Source: Avoscillospira_A sp052117125 (GTDB taxonomy: Bacteria; Bacillota; Clostridia; Oscillospirales; Oscillospiraceae). Taken from it: a DNA stretch of 64,000 nucleotides. The translations under genes were made by a program, and so were the position numbers. Every line of letters begins with the position of its first letter. Position 1 is the stretch's first letter. The notes beneath the pieces were generated by a model, which worked only from the letters and a program-made list of their open reading frames with translations, searched no databases and was not told the DNA's origin. The stretch spans positions 1-64,000 of the forward strand of contig NZ_JBQKJT010000010.1 in the NCBI RefSeq assembly GCF_052117125.1, in the 5' to 3' direction. Of the stretch, positions 22,672 through 29,698 are shown in pieces.

Positions 22672-23718
22672 TTATTCGCCGCCGTACTTGACCAGCAGAT
22701 CGGGCGCCGTCTCCGGCGTGATGACTTCGCTTTCCAGTGTGATGGTCTTTTCCAGCTCTTTGCCTTCCACCAACAGCTGGTAGGCACTCTCGATGGCCTC
22801 ACGGCCGCCGGTGGGATAGACCATGGACATGCTCAAGCGACCGTCGATGACGCTTTTAATGCCGCCGTCGGGCGTGGGCAGACCATCAACGCCCACAAAC
22901 AGGATATCCTCTTCCCGCCCAGCATTCTGGGCAGCGATGAATGCGCCTTCGGCCATGGGGTCATTCAGAGCAAAGAACAGGTCGATGTCATCGTGGCGCT
23001 GGAGCATTTCCTCGGCTACGGTGATGGCCTTTTCACGGAGCCAGTCGGCGTTGTTGGCGTCGATGATCTCCACCTTGGGGTTAACCTTGATGCCTTCGCG
23101 GAAGCCGTTGTCACGGTCCACGCCGCCGGAGGTGCCTTCCAGACCCTTGATCTCGCAGACCTTGCCGCCGTCGGGCAGCAGCGTCTCCGCTACATACTTG
23201 CCGCACTCGTAGCCGATCTGCACATTGTCGGCGCCGATAAACTGCGTATAGGTATCGCCTTCGATCTTACGGTCCAGCAGGATGACGGGGATACCTGCAT
23301 CATAGGCCTCTTTGATGACGTTGGTCAAAGGCTTTGCCTCATTGGGAGAGGCGATGATCAGATCCACACCCATCTGGATGAAGTTCTGAATATCAGCAAT
23401 CTGCTTGGAGTTGTCCTGGGCAGCGTCGGAGTAAATGACCTCAAACATGGGGTACTCCTCTGCGGCGGCAGCAATCTGGTTGTTCATGGCCACACGCCAA
23501 GGCTCGCCCAAGTTACACTGGCTCATACCGATGATGTATTTTTCTTCTGTCGTGCCGGAGTCTTCGGTGGATTCGCCTTCTGTCGTGGTATCTGGAGTGG
23601 TAGTTTCTTCCTGTTCCTGGTTGTTCGCGGTATCCGACGGGGTATCCGAGGTCGTGCCGCAAGCCACCATGGTCAGGGTCATGGTCAGAGCCAGAAGCCA
23701 GGTAATCCATTTTTTCAT
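22672..23718 (-). CDS. Sugar ABC transporter substrate-binding lipoprotein
   Basis: A 348-residue protein with a lipoprotein signal (MVAC, Cys20) and a Ser/Thr/Glu-rich linker, then a Peripla_BP_4 domain (YIIGMSQCNLGEPWRVAMNN, GVDLIIASPNEAKPL, IPVILLDRKIEGD, DIDLFFALNDPMAEGA). This is the ribose/galactose/xylose-type binding protein group. It is the third gene of the operon behind the ATPase and permease. The sugar cannot be named from the sequence. Confidence 0.93.
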   Translation of the reverse strand: MKKWITWLLALTMTLTMVACGTTSDTPSDTANNQEQEETTTPDTTTEGESTEDSGTTEEKYIIGMSQCNLGEPWRVAMNNQIAAAAEEYPMFEVIYSDAAQDNSKQIADIQNFIQMGVDLIIASPNEAKPLTNVIKEAYDAGIPVILLDRKIEGDTYTQFIGADNVQIGYECGKYVAETLLPDGGKVCEIKGLEGTSGGVDRDNGFREGIKVNPKVEIIDANNADWLREKAITVAEEMLQRHDDIDLFFALNDPMAEGAFIAAQNAGREEDILFVGVDGLPTPDGGIKSVIDGRLSMSMVYPTGGREAIESAYQLLVEGKELEKTITLESEVITPETAPDLLVKYGGE

Positions 23719-23779
23719 AGCGTATTCCTCCCGTAATTGTTTAGTTTCAGGAACATTCTATTTATTTGTCAGACTGCCG

Positions 23780-24784
23780 TCAGTCCCGCTTCCGGCCAGC
23801 CTGTGCAAATACTGCAATGATGATCAGCAGGCCCTTGATGACCAGCTGCAAGTTGGAGTCCAGTCCTTTCAGACCCATGACATTGTCCAGCAAACCCAGA
23901 ATCAGTGCGCCCACGAAGGTGCCGAACACGGTGCCTTTGCCGCCTGCCAGGCTGGTGCCGCCGATAGCCACTGCCGCCACAGCGTTCAGCTCGTAGCCGA
24001 TGCCTTCATTTGGACCGCCCTGGCTGATCTGTGCACTGTGGATCAAGCCAGCCAAAGCTGCCAGCGTACTGCATATCATAAAAGCTGCAATTTTTACCCA
24101 GTCCGTATTGATACCGGACAAATGGGCCGCCTGCTGATTGCCGCCCACAGCGTAGATATGCCGTCCGAAGCGGGTTGTCTTCATCAGAACCACAAACACC
24201 AGCATCAGCACTACCATAATCAGCGCCGGTGATGGAACCACATCGCCAATGCGGGTATAGAAGATGCGATACAGAGGTGGTGCATATCCCTCTCCCTCGC
24301 CATACGTCAGGGGAATGCCGATACCGCCAGACCAGAACCGTGCCAGGCCACGGGCAATGTTCATAGAAGCCAGCGTCACAATAAACGCCTGCATCTTTAG
24401 TTTGGTAATGACCAAGCCATTAAAAAGGCCATATGCCGCACCGATCAAAAGGCTGATGAGAACCGTTGGGAAAAACCCCAGTCCGTTTTTCACCATCAAG
24501 GCCGCCGAGCCGGTGGACACCAGGCCCAGAACCGAACCCACAGACAAATCGATGTCTCCCAGCAGAATGACCAGCGTCATTCCCAGGGCGATGATGCCGT
24601 TTTCCGACACCGCCCGCAGTACATTCATCAAGTTATTGGGCGTCAGAAAGATGTTTTTTCCGTCTTTCACACAGATAACCGACGCGATTAGCACAATGGC
24701 GATGAGTGCGATATAACTTTGGAACTGCCGCAGAATTGAGCCTATGGACCGACGGTTTTCCAAGGTTGGCGCCTGGACTTTCAT
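23780..24784 (-). CDS. Sugar ABC transporter permease (RbsC-like)
   Basis: A 334-residue membrane protein of the BPD_transp_2 family with about nine or ten helices. It contains ENGIIALGMTLVILLGDIDLSVG and, near the end, AVAAVAIGGTSLAGGKGT, both typical of ribose/xylose/galactose permeases. Its start overlaps the stop of the ATPase gene by four bases, which indicates translational coupling. It is the membrane channel of the transporter carried by the mobile element. Confidence 0.95.
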   Translation of the reverse strand: MKVQAPTLENRRSIGSILRQFQSYIALIAIVLIASVICVKDGKNIFLTPNNLMNVLRAVSENGIIALGMTLVILLGDIDLSVGSVLGLVSTGSAALMVKNGLGFFPTVLISLLIGAAYGLFNGLVITKLKMQAFIVTLASMNIARGLARFWSGGIGIPLTYGEGEGYAPPLYRIFYTRIGDVVPSPALIMVVLMLVFVVLMKTTRFGRHIYAVGGNQQAAHLSGINTDWVKIAAFMICSTLAALAGLIHSAQISQGGPNEGIGYELNAVAAVAIGGTSLAGGKGTVFGTFVGALILGLLDNVMGLKGLDSNLQLVIKGLLIIIAVFAQAGRKRD

Positions 24785-26304
24785 GCAATTCCCTCCCTCA
24801 TTGTTGCAGCTGCAAGCAGCTTTTCCTGAGTAGCCTCTTCTCTGGAGAACTCACCAGTCAGCCGGCCTTCGCAGAATGTGACAATCCGATCACTGATACC
24901 AATGACCTCCGGCAATTCCGAAGAAATTACCAGAATCCCCATGCCGCTCTGGGCCAGCTGGTTGATCATCTGGTAGATCTCTGCCTTGGCGCCCACATCG
25001 ATGCCCCGGGTGGGTTCGTCCAGCAGCAGGACCTTGGGCTTGGACATTAGCCAGCGGCCCAATACCACCTTCTGCTGATTGCCGCCGGAGAGGTTTCCTG
25101 CCATGGTAGCATAGCTGGGCGCTTTGATCCGCATGGCCTGCATCTGCTGCCGCCACTCCACCTTTTCTGCCGATTGGCGCATAAAAAAGTGAGGACTGAA
25201 TTTCCGCAGCAGCGGCAAAGACATATTTTCTCCAATGGAGCGCTGGAGCACCAGACCGGTGCCTTTCCGGTCTTCTGTAGCAAACGCCAGGCCAGCAGCA
25301 ATCGCATCTGCCGGTCGCTGGATGTGTACTTCCTTGCCATCCACATAGATGGAGCCGGTGGTGGCACCGGGATGCATGCCAAACAGGCATTCGAAAAATT
25401 CGCTGCGTCCCGCTCCCATCAGTCCCGCAATCCCCAGGACCTCGCCCCGGCGTACTTGCAGACTGATACGCTCAATGGGCCGTTTGTAACTTCCTGCAAA
25501 CGGCCGGAAGGACAGATCCTCAACCCGCAGTACCTCCTCGCCCATGGTGGCTGTCACCTTTGGAAACTGATCCTCCAGCTTCCGGCCCACCATCAGCGCA
25601 ATGATCTCGTCACGGCTGGTGGTTTTGGCATCACAGGTGGCGACATAGGTGCCGTCCCGGAACACCGTGAGCCGGTCCGCCAGACGGGAAACCTCCTCCA
25701 TGCGGTGTGTGATATAGATAATTCCCACACCATCGGCTGTAAGACGTTCAATCACGCGGAACAATACCTCCGATTCCGCCTTGCTGATCGCAGAAGTGGG
25801 TTCATCCATAATCAGAATTCTGGCATTCAGAGACAGAGCCTTGGCAATCTCCACCAGCTGTTGTTCACCCACCCGAAGGTCCTTGAGTTTGCGGGAAGGC
25901 GGTACGGACAGCTCCAGCATTTGCAGATATTCCGCTGCTTTCGCCTCCATGGCCCGCCGGTCCACCGCGCCGAAACGGTTGCAGATCTCCCGTCCCAGGA
26001 AGATATTCTCTGCCACTGTCATCTCGCTCACCAATTGCAATTCCTGGTGAATCTTGGCAATCCCGTGCTTTCTGGCGGAAAGCGGTCCTTGCAGCTGCAC
26101 TGGGGTGCCGTTGAGCCGGATCTCTCCGGAATAGTTCTGTATGGCGCCGCACAGTATGTTCATTAGTGTGGACTTGCCCGCACCGTTTTCTCCCATCAGC
26201 GCCAGTACTTCTCCGGGATACAGGTCCAGCTGTACGCCTTTCAACGCCTGCACCGGGCCAAAGTATTTCACAATGTCCCTCATTTCCAGCAGTGGTTGTG
26301 CCAT
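24781..26304 (-). CDS. Sugar ABC transporter ATP-binding protein (RbsA/MglA-like)
   Basis: A 507-residue protein with two ABC domains in tandem, the norm for ribose-type importers. The first has Walker A GENGAGKST (~38-46) and Walker B ILIMDEPTSAI. The second has a degenerate P-loop (GLMGAGRSE), the signature LSGGNQQKV and Walker B VLLLDEPTRGID. The start follows AAAGGGGTGGAGACCC. It is the first gene of the six-gene operon, only ~130 bp inside the right end of the element. Confidence 0.95.
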   Translation of the reverse strand: MAQPLLEMRDIVKYFGPVQALKGVQLDLYPGEVLALMGENGAGKSTLMNILCGAIQNYSGEIRLNGTPVQLQGPLSARKHGIAKIHQELQLVSEMTVAENIFLGREICNRFGAVDRRAMEAKAAEYLQMLELSVPPSRKLKDLRVGEQQLVEIAKALSLNARILIMDEPTSAISKAESEVLFRVIERLTADGVGIIYITHRMEEVSRLADRLTVFRDGTYVATCDAKTTSRDEIIALMVGRKLEDQFPKVTATMGEEVLRVEDLSFRPFAGSYKRPIERISLQVRRGEVLGIAGLMGAGRSEFFECLFGMHPGATTGSIYVDGKEVHIQRPADAIAAGLAFATEDRKGTGLVLQRSIGENMSLPLLRKFSPHFFMRQSAEKVEWRQQMQAMRIKAPSYATMAGNLSGGNQQKVVLGRWLMSKPKVLLLDEPTRGIDVGAKAEIYQMINQLAQSGMGILVISSELPEVIGISDRIVTFCEGRLTGEFSREEATQEKLLAAATMREGIA

Positions 26305-26342
26305 GGGTCTCCACCCCTTTCCATCGGTGTGTTGTTGGCTTC

Positions 26343-26371
26343 ATTATAGAAACTCGTCGCCGGAAAGTACA
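26343..26371 (-). promoter_or_regulatory. Promoter region of the sugar operon
   Basis: Minus strand TATAAT (26348-26343) preceded at 17 nt by a poor -35 (TGTACT). Upstream, between the promoter and the element end, lies an AT-rich stretch with ATACA/TGTAT inverted half-sites, a plausible binding area for the AraC-type response regulator. A weak -35 fits an activated promoter. Confidence 0.5.
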
Positions 26372-26431
26372 TACAGAAATCGTATATGTATTTATAAAAA
26401 AGTAACCGATGACATCCATTTCTAGACACTC

Positions 26432-26456
26432 CACTGAGGTGACATCACCTTTAGGT
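26432..26456 (+). other. attR: right end of the integrated element
   Basis: The element end CACTGAGGTGACATCACC (26432-26449) is followed by the core TTTAGGT (26450-26456), after which the host tRNA resumes. It is the inverted partner of 10637-10654. Confidence 0.88.
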
Positions 26457-26502
26457 TCTCGTGCAGTGATGCGTGTGGGTTCGAGTCCCTTCAGGCGCAC
26501 CA
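26450..26502 (+). pseudogene. tRNA-Leu(UAG), 3' half, split by the element
   Basis: It starts in the anticodon loop (TTTAGGT), then runs through TCTCG, which pairs with CGAGA at 10628-10632, a variable arm, the T-arm with loop TTCGAGT, the acceptor strand CAGGCGC (which pairs with GCGCCTG at 10601-10607) and ACCA (26499-26502). The T stem carries a T-T mismatch and a G-T pair, which may reflect decay after disruption. Confidence 0.9.
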
Positions 26503-26511
26503 ATGGAAAGG

Positions 26512-26547
26512 CCCCGCCCGGCCGAAACAACTGTCAACCGGGCGGGG
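26512..26547. terminator. GC-rich hairpin after the split tRNA
   Basis: CCCCGCCCGG (26512-26521) pairs with CCGGGCGGGG (26538-26547). It has no T-tract, so it may be a processing stem or weak terminator of the original tRNA transcript. Confidence 0.5.
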
Positions 26548-26557
26548 TCATGTTATA

Positions 26558-26595
26558 CCCGAAACCCTTTTGATCACAAGGGTTTCGGGTTTTTT
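26558..26595. terminator. Intrinsic terminator
   Basis: CCCGAAACCCTT (26558-26569) pairs with AAGGGTTTCGGG (26578-26589), followed by TTTTTT. It ends the tRNA locus on the plus strand. Confidence 0.88.
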
Positions 26596-26669
26596 CATAT
26601 TTGCAGCTGCTGTCAACCAACGATAGTGCAGTTGATCGGCGTACACTACCCACGCAGCCACACCGTATC

Positions 26670-27302
26670 TTACTCAGATTCCGGCATCGTTTCCTCTGCG
26701 GGTTCCTCTGCTGCCTCTCCGTAGCCTTCCATGGAGCCATGGGTCTCCCAATAATCCAGACGTTTCATGGTTTCCTGGTAGGTGTCCTGACAGATCTGGG
26801 GAAGACTTTCCAGGTCGCCCACGGCTTCAAAGCCTTTGCGGATTGCTTCCCGCATCTCGCCCACCATCTCGGGGTCGCCATTGGTCAGCGACATGGCCAT
26901 ATCAATCAAGCGGGTAGAGACCGCGTCAACACCCCACATACCGTTTTCACCGATTGCCTCGGCTGCGGCTTCCGGCGTGGTGCCAATCCCCAACTGCTGT
27001 GCCAGTGCGTCAAAATCAACGGAGCCGTCGGGCAGTTTGGCAATTTGGGCCTGCGTGCCCAGCATATCCTCCACCAAAGCGAGCATGCTCTCCTGGACCT
27101 GCTGCTTGAGAGTGTCCACCTGCTCTGCCGACAGTTTGGTGGGGCGCTGGTATGTCACTTCCTCCGTAGTATCGGTGGGCGTACTGCGGGTAAACGTATC
27201 CTGTTTGCGAGTGGGCGTACTGTCTTGGGCCGCCCGGTTCTGTTGCGCCGGCTGGTACTGATTCTGGGGAATCCCTACCCCACTGATCGTAGAAATGCTC
27301 AT
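26670..27302 (-). CDS. Unknown cytoplasmic protein
   Basis: A 210-residue acidic protein without a signal peptide or membrane segment. The start is preceded by an AAGGAGG-like site (ggagggtcctatt on the minus strand). Residues 1-55 are polar and low in complexity (Gln, Thr, Pro), as in flagellar or surface-associated proteins that begin MSIS. Residues ~58-190 are helical (AEQVDTLKQQVQESMLALVEDML; WGVDAVSTRLIDMAMSLTNG). The C-terminus is Glu-rich. I do not recognise the family. It stands alone between the host tRNA terminator and the PadR/HAAS pair. Confidence 0.7.
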   Translation of the reverse strand: MSISTISGVGIPQNQYQPAQQNRAAQDSTPTRKQDTFTRSTPTDTTEEVTYQRPTKLSAEQVDTLKQQVQESMLALVEDMLGTQAQIAKLPDGSVDFDALAQQLGIGTTPEAAAEAIGENGMWGVDAVSTRLIDMAMSLTNGDPEMVGEMREAIRKGFEAVGDLESLPQICQDTYQETMKRLDYWETHGSMEGYGEAAEEPAEETMPESE

Positions 27303-27407
27303 AATAGGACCCTCCTTATCAACAGTTTTTTCCTATATTTACAATATCGGCAAAAGTATGGAAAAATTAAGGAAATTCCGCCGTTAATCAGGCTTGCACG
27401 CTATTTT

Positions 27408-27710
27408 TTATTCGATGCCCAGAGCCGTCAGGCCGTCCCGGAGGCAGCGCCATTCTTCCAGCAGCTGCCCGTGCCGCTCCCGGCCCGCCACCGTAATCCG
27501 GTAGTATTTCCGCGTGGGGCCGTCGGAGTTCCGACCCTCGTACTGCTCTGTACACCCGGCCTTGCACAGTCCCCGCAGCAGGGCGTAAACGGCGCTTTCC
27601 TGAGTCCCCGGAAAACTGCGATGGATTTGGCTCAAAATCACATAGCCGTATTGGTCCTCTGCCTTCAGCAGCTGTAACAAGCACAGCTCGATCAAGTCTT
27701 TTTTCAGCAC
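27408..27710 (-). CDS. PadR-family transcriptional regulator
   Basis: A 100-residue winged-helix protein. GTG at 27710 lies within the end of the upstream gene (overlap 27704-27710) with GGTGG before it, so translation is coupled. It has the PadR pattern: LIELCLLQLLKAEDQYGYVI, then SAVYALLRGLCKAG, then TRKYYRITVAGRERHGQLLEEW. A much longer open frame exists upstream in this frame but it is antiphase to the HAAS gene and has no coding character. PadR regulators paired with HAAS-domain proteins control envelope or stress genes in Firmicutes. Confidence 0.9.
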   Translation of the reverse strand: MLKKDLIELCLLQLLKAEDQYGYVILSQIHRSFPGTQESAVYALLRGLCKAGCTEQYEGRNSDGPTRKYYRITVAGRERHGQLLEEWRCLRDGLTALGIE

Positions 27711-28468
27711 AGTGCCACCCCGGTCCCCACCAGACCGATGCCACCCACCACGGCCCAGCGGACGAAGTAATGCGTCAGCCAACCCTGCGCATCCAGAGAT
27801 AGCCCATCCAAGCTGTAAAGGGCAGCAAGAATTTGCAGACAGAGCACCACCATTGAAAGCCCTAACACATAGAGGGCACTCCATCGCCGGTCGTTCATTC
27901 TGGCCCGTACCGCACCGAACAGCCCTGCCGCTGTCGCCACGGTGCTGGACACACATAGAATCCACCGCGCAGTCGGGCCGTAGGAATCCAGCGGCCCGTC
28001 CCATGCTCCGGTGAACAGACCGGCAAGCATTGCGCCCGCTGTTATGCAGCACACCGCAAGCCCGGCCAAAGCCCACAGTACGCCCCGCGGCAGGGGCATT
28101 TTTTGGCCATGAAACTGCGGCCGAAACCAGACCAGTGCCAGCACCAGTCCCACCACAAAGGGTCCATAACCCACCAGCAGGTACCGATTGTACATGTGTT
28201 GTGCTCCCAACACCAGAACTTCGGACAGCAGCAGGCAATCCGCCAGAATCGCAAACACCCACAGCCAGCGGCGGTAGGACTTTGGTTCCGTCAGTAGTCG
28301 GGCCGCTGCACCGGGCCTTCCCAGGTCCTCTACCAGGGTATCGTCCCGGTCCGGCGGCCGCTGGTCCAGCAATTCCGCATAATCGGCCACCACCTCCACC
28401 GCCTCCGGCCCACCCAACTGCCAACGGGCCGCCCTGGAAAAGTGTTTTAAATACATCTGCTTGTCCAT
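27704..28468 (-). CDS. HAAS-domain (DUF1700-like) membrane protein
   Basis: A 254-residue protein. The N-terminal ~65 residues look like the HAAS/DUF1700 signalling helix bundle (MDKQMYLKHFSRAARWQL, VVADYAELL, LVEDLGRPGAAARLL). Five or so membrane helices follow. HAAS proteins are usually encoded just downstream of a PadR regulator; here the order is reversed, with HAAS first and PadR second, overlapping by seven bases. The protein probably transmits a membrane signal to the PadR partner, by family context only. Confidence 0.82.
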   Translation of the reverse strand: MDKQMYLKHFSRAARWQLGGPEAVEVVADYAELLDQRPPDRDDTLVEDLGRPGAAARLLTEPKSYRRWLWVFAILADCLLLSEVLVLGAQHMYNRYLLVGYGPFVVGLVLALVWFRPQFHGQKMPLPRGVLWALAGLAVCCITAGAMLAGLFTGAWDGPLDSYGPTARWILCVSSTVATAAGLFGAVRARMNDRRWSALYVLGLSMVVLCLQILAALYSLDGLSLDAQGWLTHYFVRWAVVGGIGLVGTGVALC

Positions 28469-28604
28469 ACTGTTCCTCCTCTATTGTAAAATTATCTATT
28501 GTAATTATATCAGTAGTTTTATAGTCATACTACCACAGGTGTGTAAAGCTGTCAAGGCAAACGCCGGGACCCGCTGCGGTTCTCTGGCAGCGGGTCCCGG
28601 TGGG

Positions 28605-29510
28605 TCACGGTATGAAGCTGTCGTTGGGCACCATGATCTGCAATGCCTGTCGGTGGTTATGGATTTCCGCCCGACGGATATTGCCGCCGAATTCGCCGTC
28701 CAGGGTCCAGGCCACCGGGTCCTCAAAGGAGATCACGGCCTCGGACGCCTTGAAGGAGTGGAAATACTCCCCCGTAAAGTCCTGGCGCAGAATGGCGGCA
28801 GCCACGGCGTTCAGGTCCACCAGATTTTTGATGCGGCGCACCAGAATAATCTCCGAAAGGCCATCCGTCAGGGAGATTTCCAGCTCCCGACGGGCCTTGA
28901 AGCCGCCGACGCTGGTGGTGCTGCCCACCAGGCCCAGGATGACCTCATCCCGGATGGTCTGTCCGTTGACCTCCACAGTGACGGGGATGGGCCGGATTTC
29001 CGTAATGGCCTGGACGCCCCGCAGCAGATAAGCCATTCGGCCCAGAATGCGCTTGTCGTTCTGGGCCGTCCGGTAGGACACATCGGTAAACGCGCCGAAA
29101 GCCGCCACATAGGCAAACCACCGGTCGTTGATGCTGCCCACATCAATGGACACCGGCCGCCCCGACACAACGATTTGAGCCGCTTCCAGACAGTTTTTCG
29201 GCAGTTGGAGGGTGGACGCCACATCGTTGACGGTACCGCCGGGCAGATAGCCCAGCACCGGCGGCTGGCTCAGCTGCATCAGGCCCGTCACCGACTCGTT
29301 GAGCGTACCGTCTCCGCCGGCGGACACAATCCTGTCATATCGGTGTCCCTCTGCGGCAATAACCTGGGGGATCTCTCCGGGCCGGGACGTGGGATGGACC
29401 GTCACATCATAGCCGCCTCGGGTGAAAATAGCCACCACATCCATCAGATGGGTGCGAATTTCTGCGTGACCGGCGTTTGGGTTGACAAAAAAGAGCATTT
29501 GCTTCTGCAT
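28605..29510 (-). CDS. Diacylglycerol kinase-type lipid kinase (DgkB/YegS family)
   Basis: A 301-residue protein. ATG at 29510 follows AGGAGGGAATTGG. The DAGK catalytic domain is visible: FFVNPNAGHAEIR, the nucleotide-binding loop SAGGDGTLNESVTGL and LGYLPGGTVNDVASTL, with a C-terminal beta domain containing DG(L/E) motifs (TDGLSEIILVRR, TLDGEFGG). It phosphorylates diacylglycerol or a related lipid, feeding phospholipid turnover or lipoteichoic acid recycling. It is transcribed alone, with a terminator upstream on the far side at 29650. Confidence 0.92.
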   Translation of the reverse strand: MQKQMLFFVNPNAGHAEIRTHLMDVVAIFTRGGYDVTVHPTSRPGEIPQVIAAEGHRYDRIVSAGGDGTLNESVTGLMQLSQPPVLGYLPGGTVNDVASTLQLPKNCLEAAQIVVSGRPVSIDVGSINDRWFAYVAAFGAFTDVSYRTAQNDKRILGRMAYLLRGVQAITEIRPIPVTVEVNGQTIRDEVILGLVGSTTSVGGFKARRELEISLTDGLSEIILVRRIKNLVDLNAVAAAILRQDFTGEYFHSFKASEAVISFEDPVAWTLDGEFGGNIRRAEIHNHRQALQIMVPNDSFIP

Positions 29511-29649
29511 CCAATTCCCTCCTGTTCGAAATGATTCAGATTCGTTCTTGATAAAACGCCATGGGACGACTTTTACGGTTTTTCCCGCAAAAGGGCAATG
29601 CCACAAGGCGGCGTCTATCTCATAAAAAATTTTATGAGATCATAGTATC

Positions 29650-29678
29650 AAAAAGGAGCCCCGGCGGGGCTCCTTTTT
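29650..29678. terminator. Bidirectional terminator
   Basis: AAAAAGGAGCCCC (29650-29662) pairs with GGGGCTCCTTTTT (29666-29678). On the minus strand it ends the foldase gene at 29699-31366. Confidence 0.9.
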
Positions 29679-29698
29679 GCTGGGTTGCATGGTTAGAC

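Larger units (their letters stand above)
10633..26449. mobile_element. 15.8-kb integrative mobilizable element in tRNA-Leu(UAG)
   Basis: The boundaries come from the split tRNA gene and a 7-bp direct repeat, TTTAGGT, at 10633-10639 and 26450-26456. The size with one core copy is 15,817 bp. The ends are 18-bp imperfect inverted repeats, so the circular junction would be a palindromic attP, as for large serine recombinases, two of which (one chimeric) are encoded inside. Other content: replacement tRNA-Leu(UAG), an unknown gene plus XRE/ImmA pair, MobC, RepA-like ATPase, DUF6076-like protein, and a sugar ABC transporter/two-component operon. The relaxase is reduced to an N-terminal remnant, so self-directed mobilization is probably lost, while excision may still be possible through the intact recombinase. 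Confidence 0.88.

Noticed and set aside
27711..28424. N-terminal extension of the PadR frame to 338 codons
   Set aside because: The extension is antiphase to the HAAS gene, Gly/Arg-rich and without similarity; the GTG at 27710 gives a normal PadR length.
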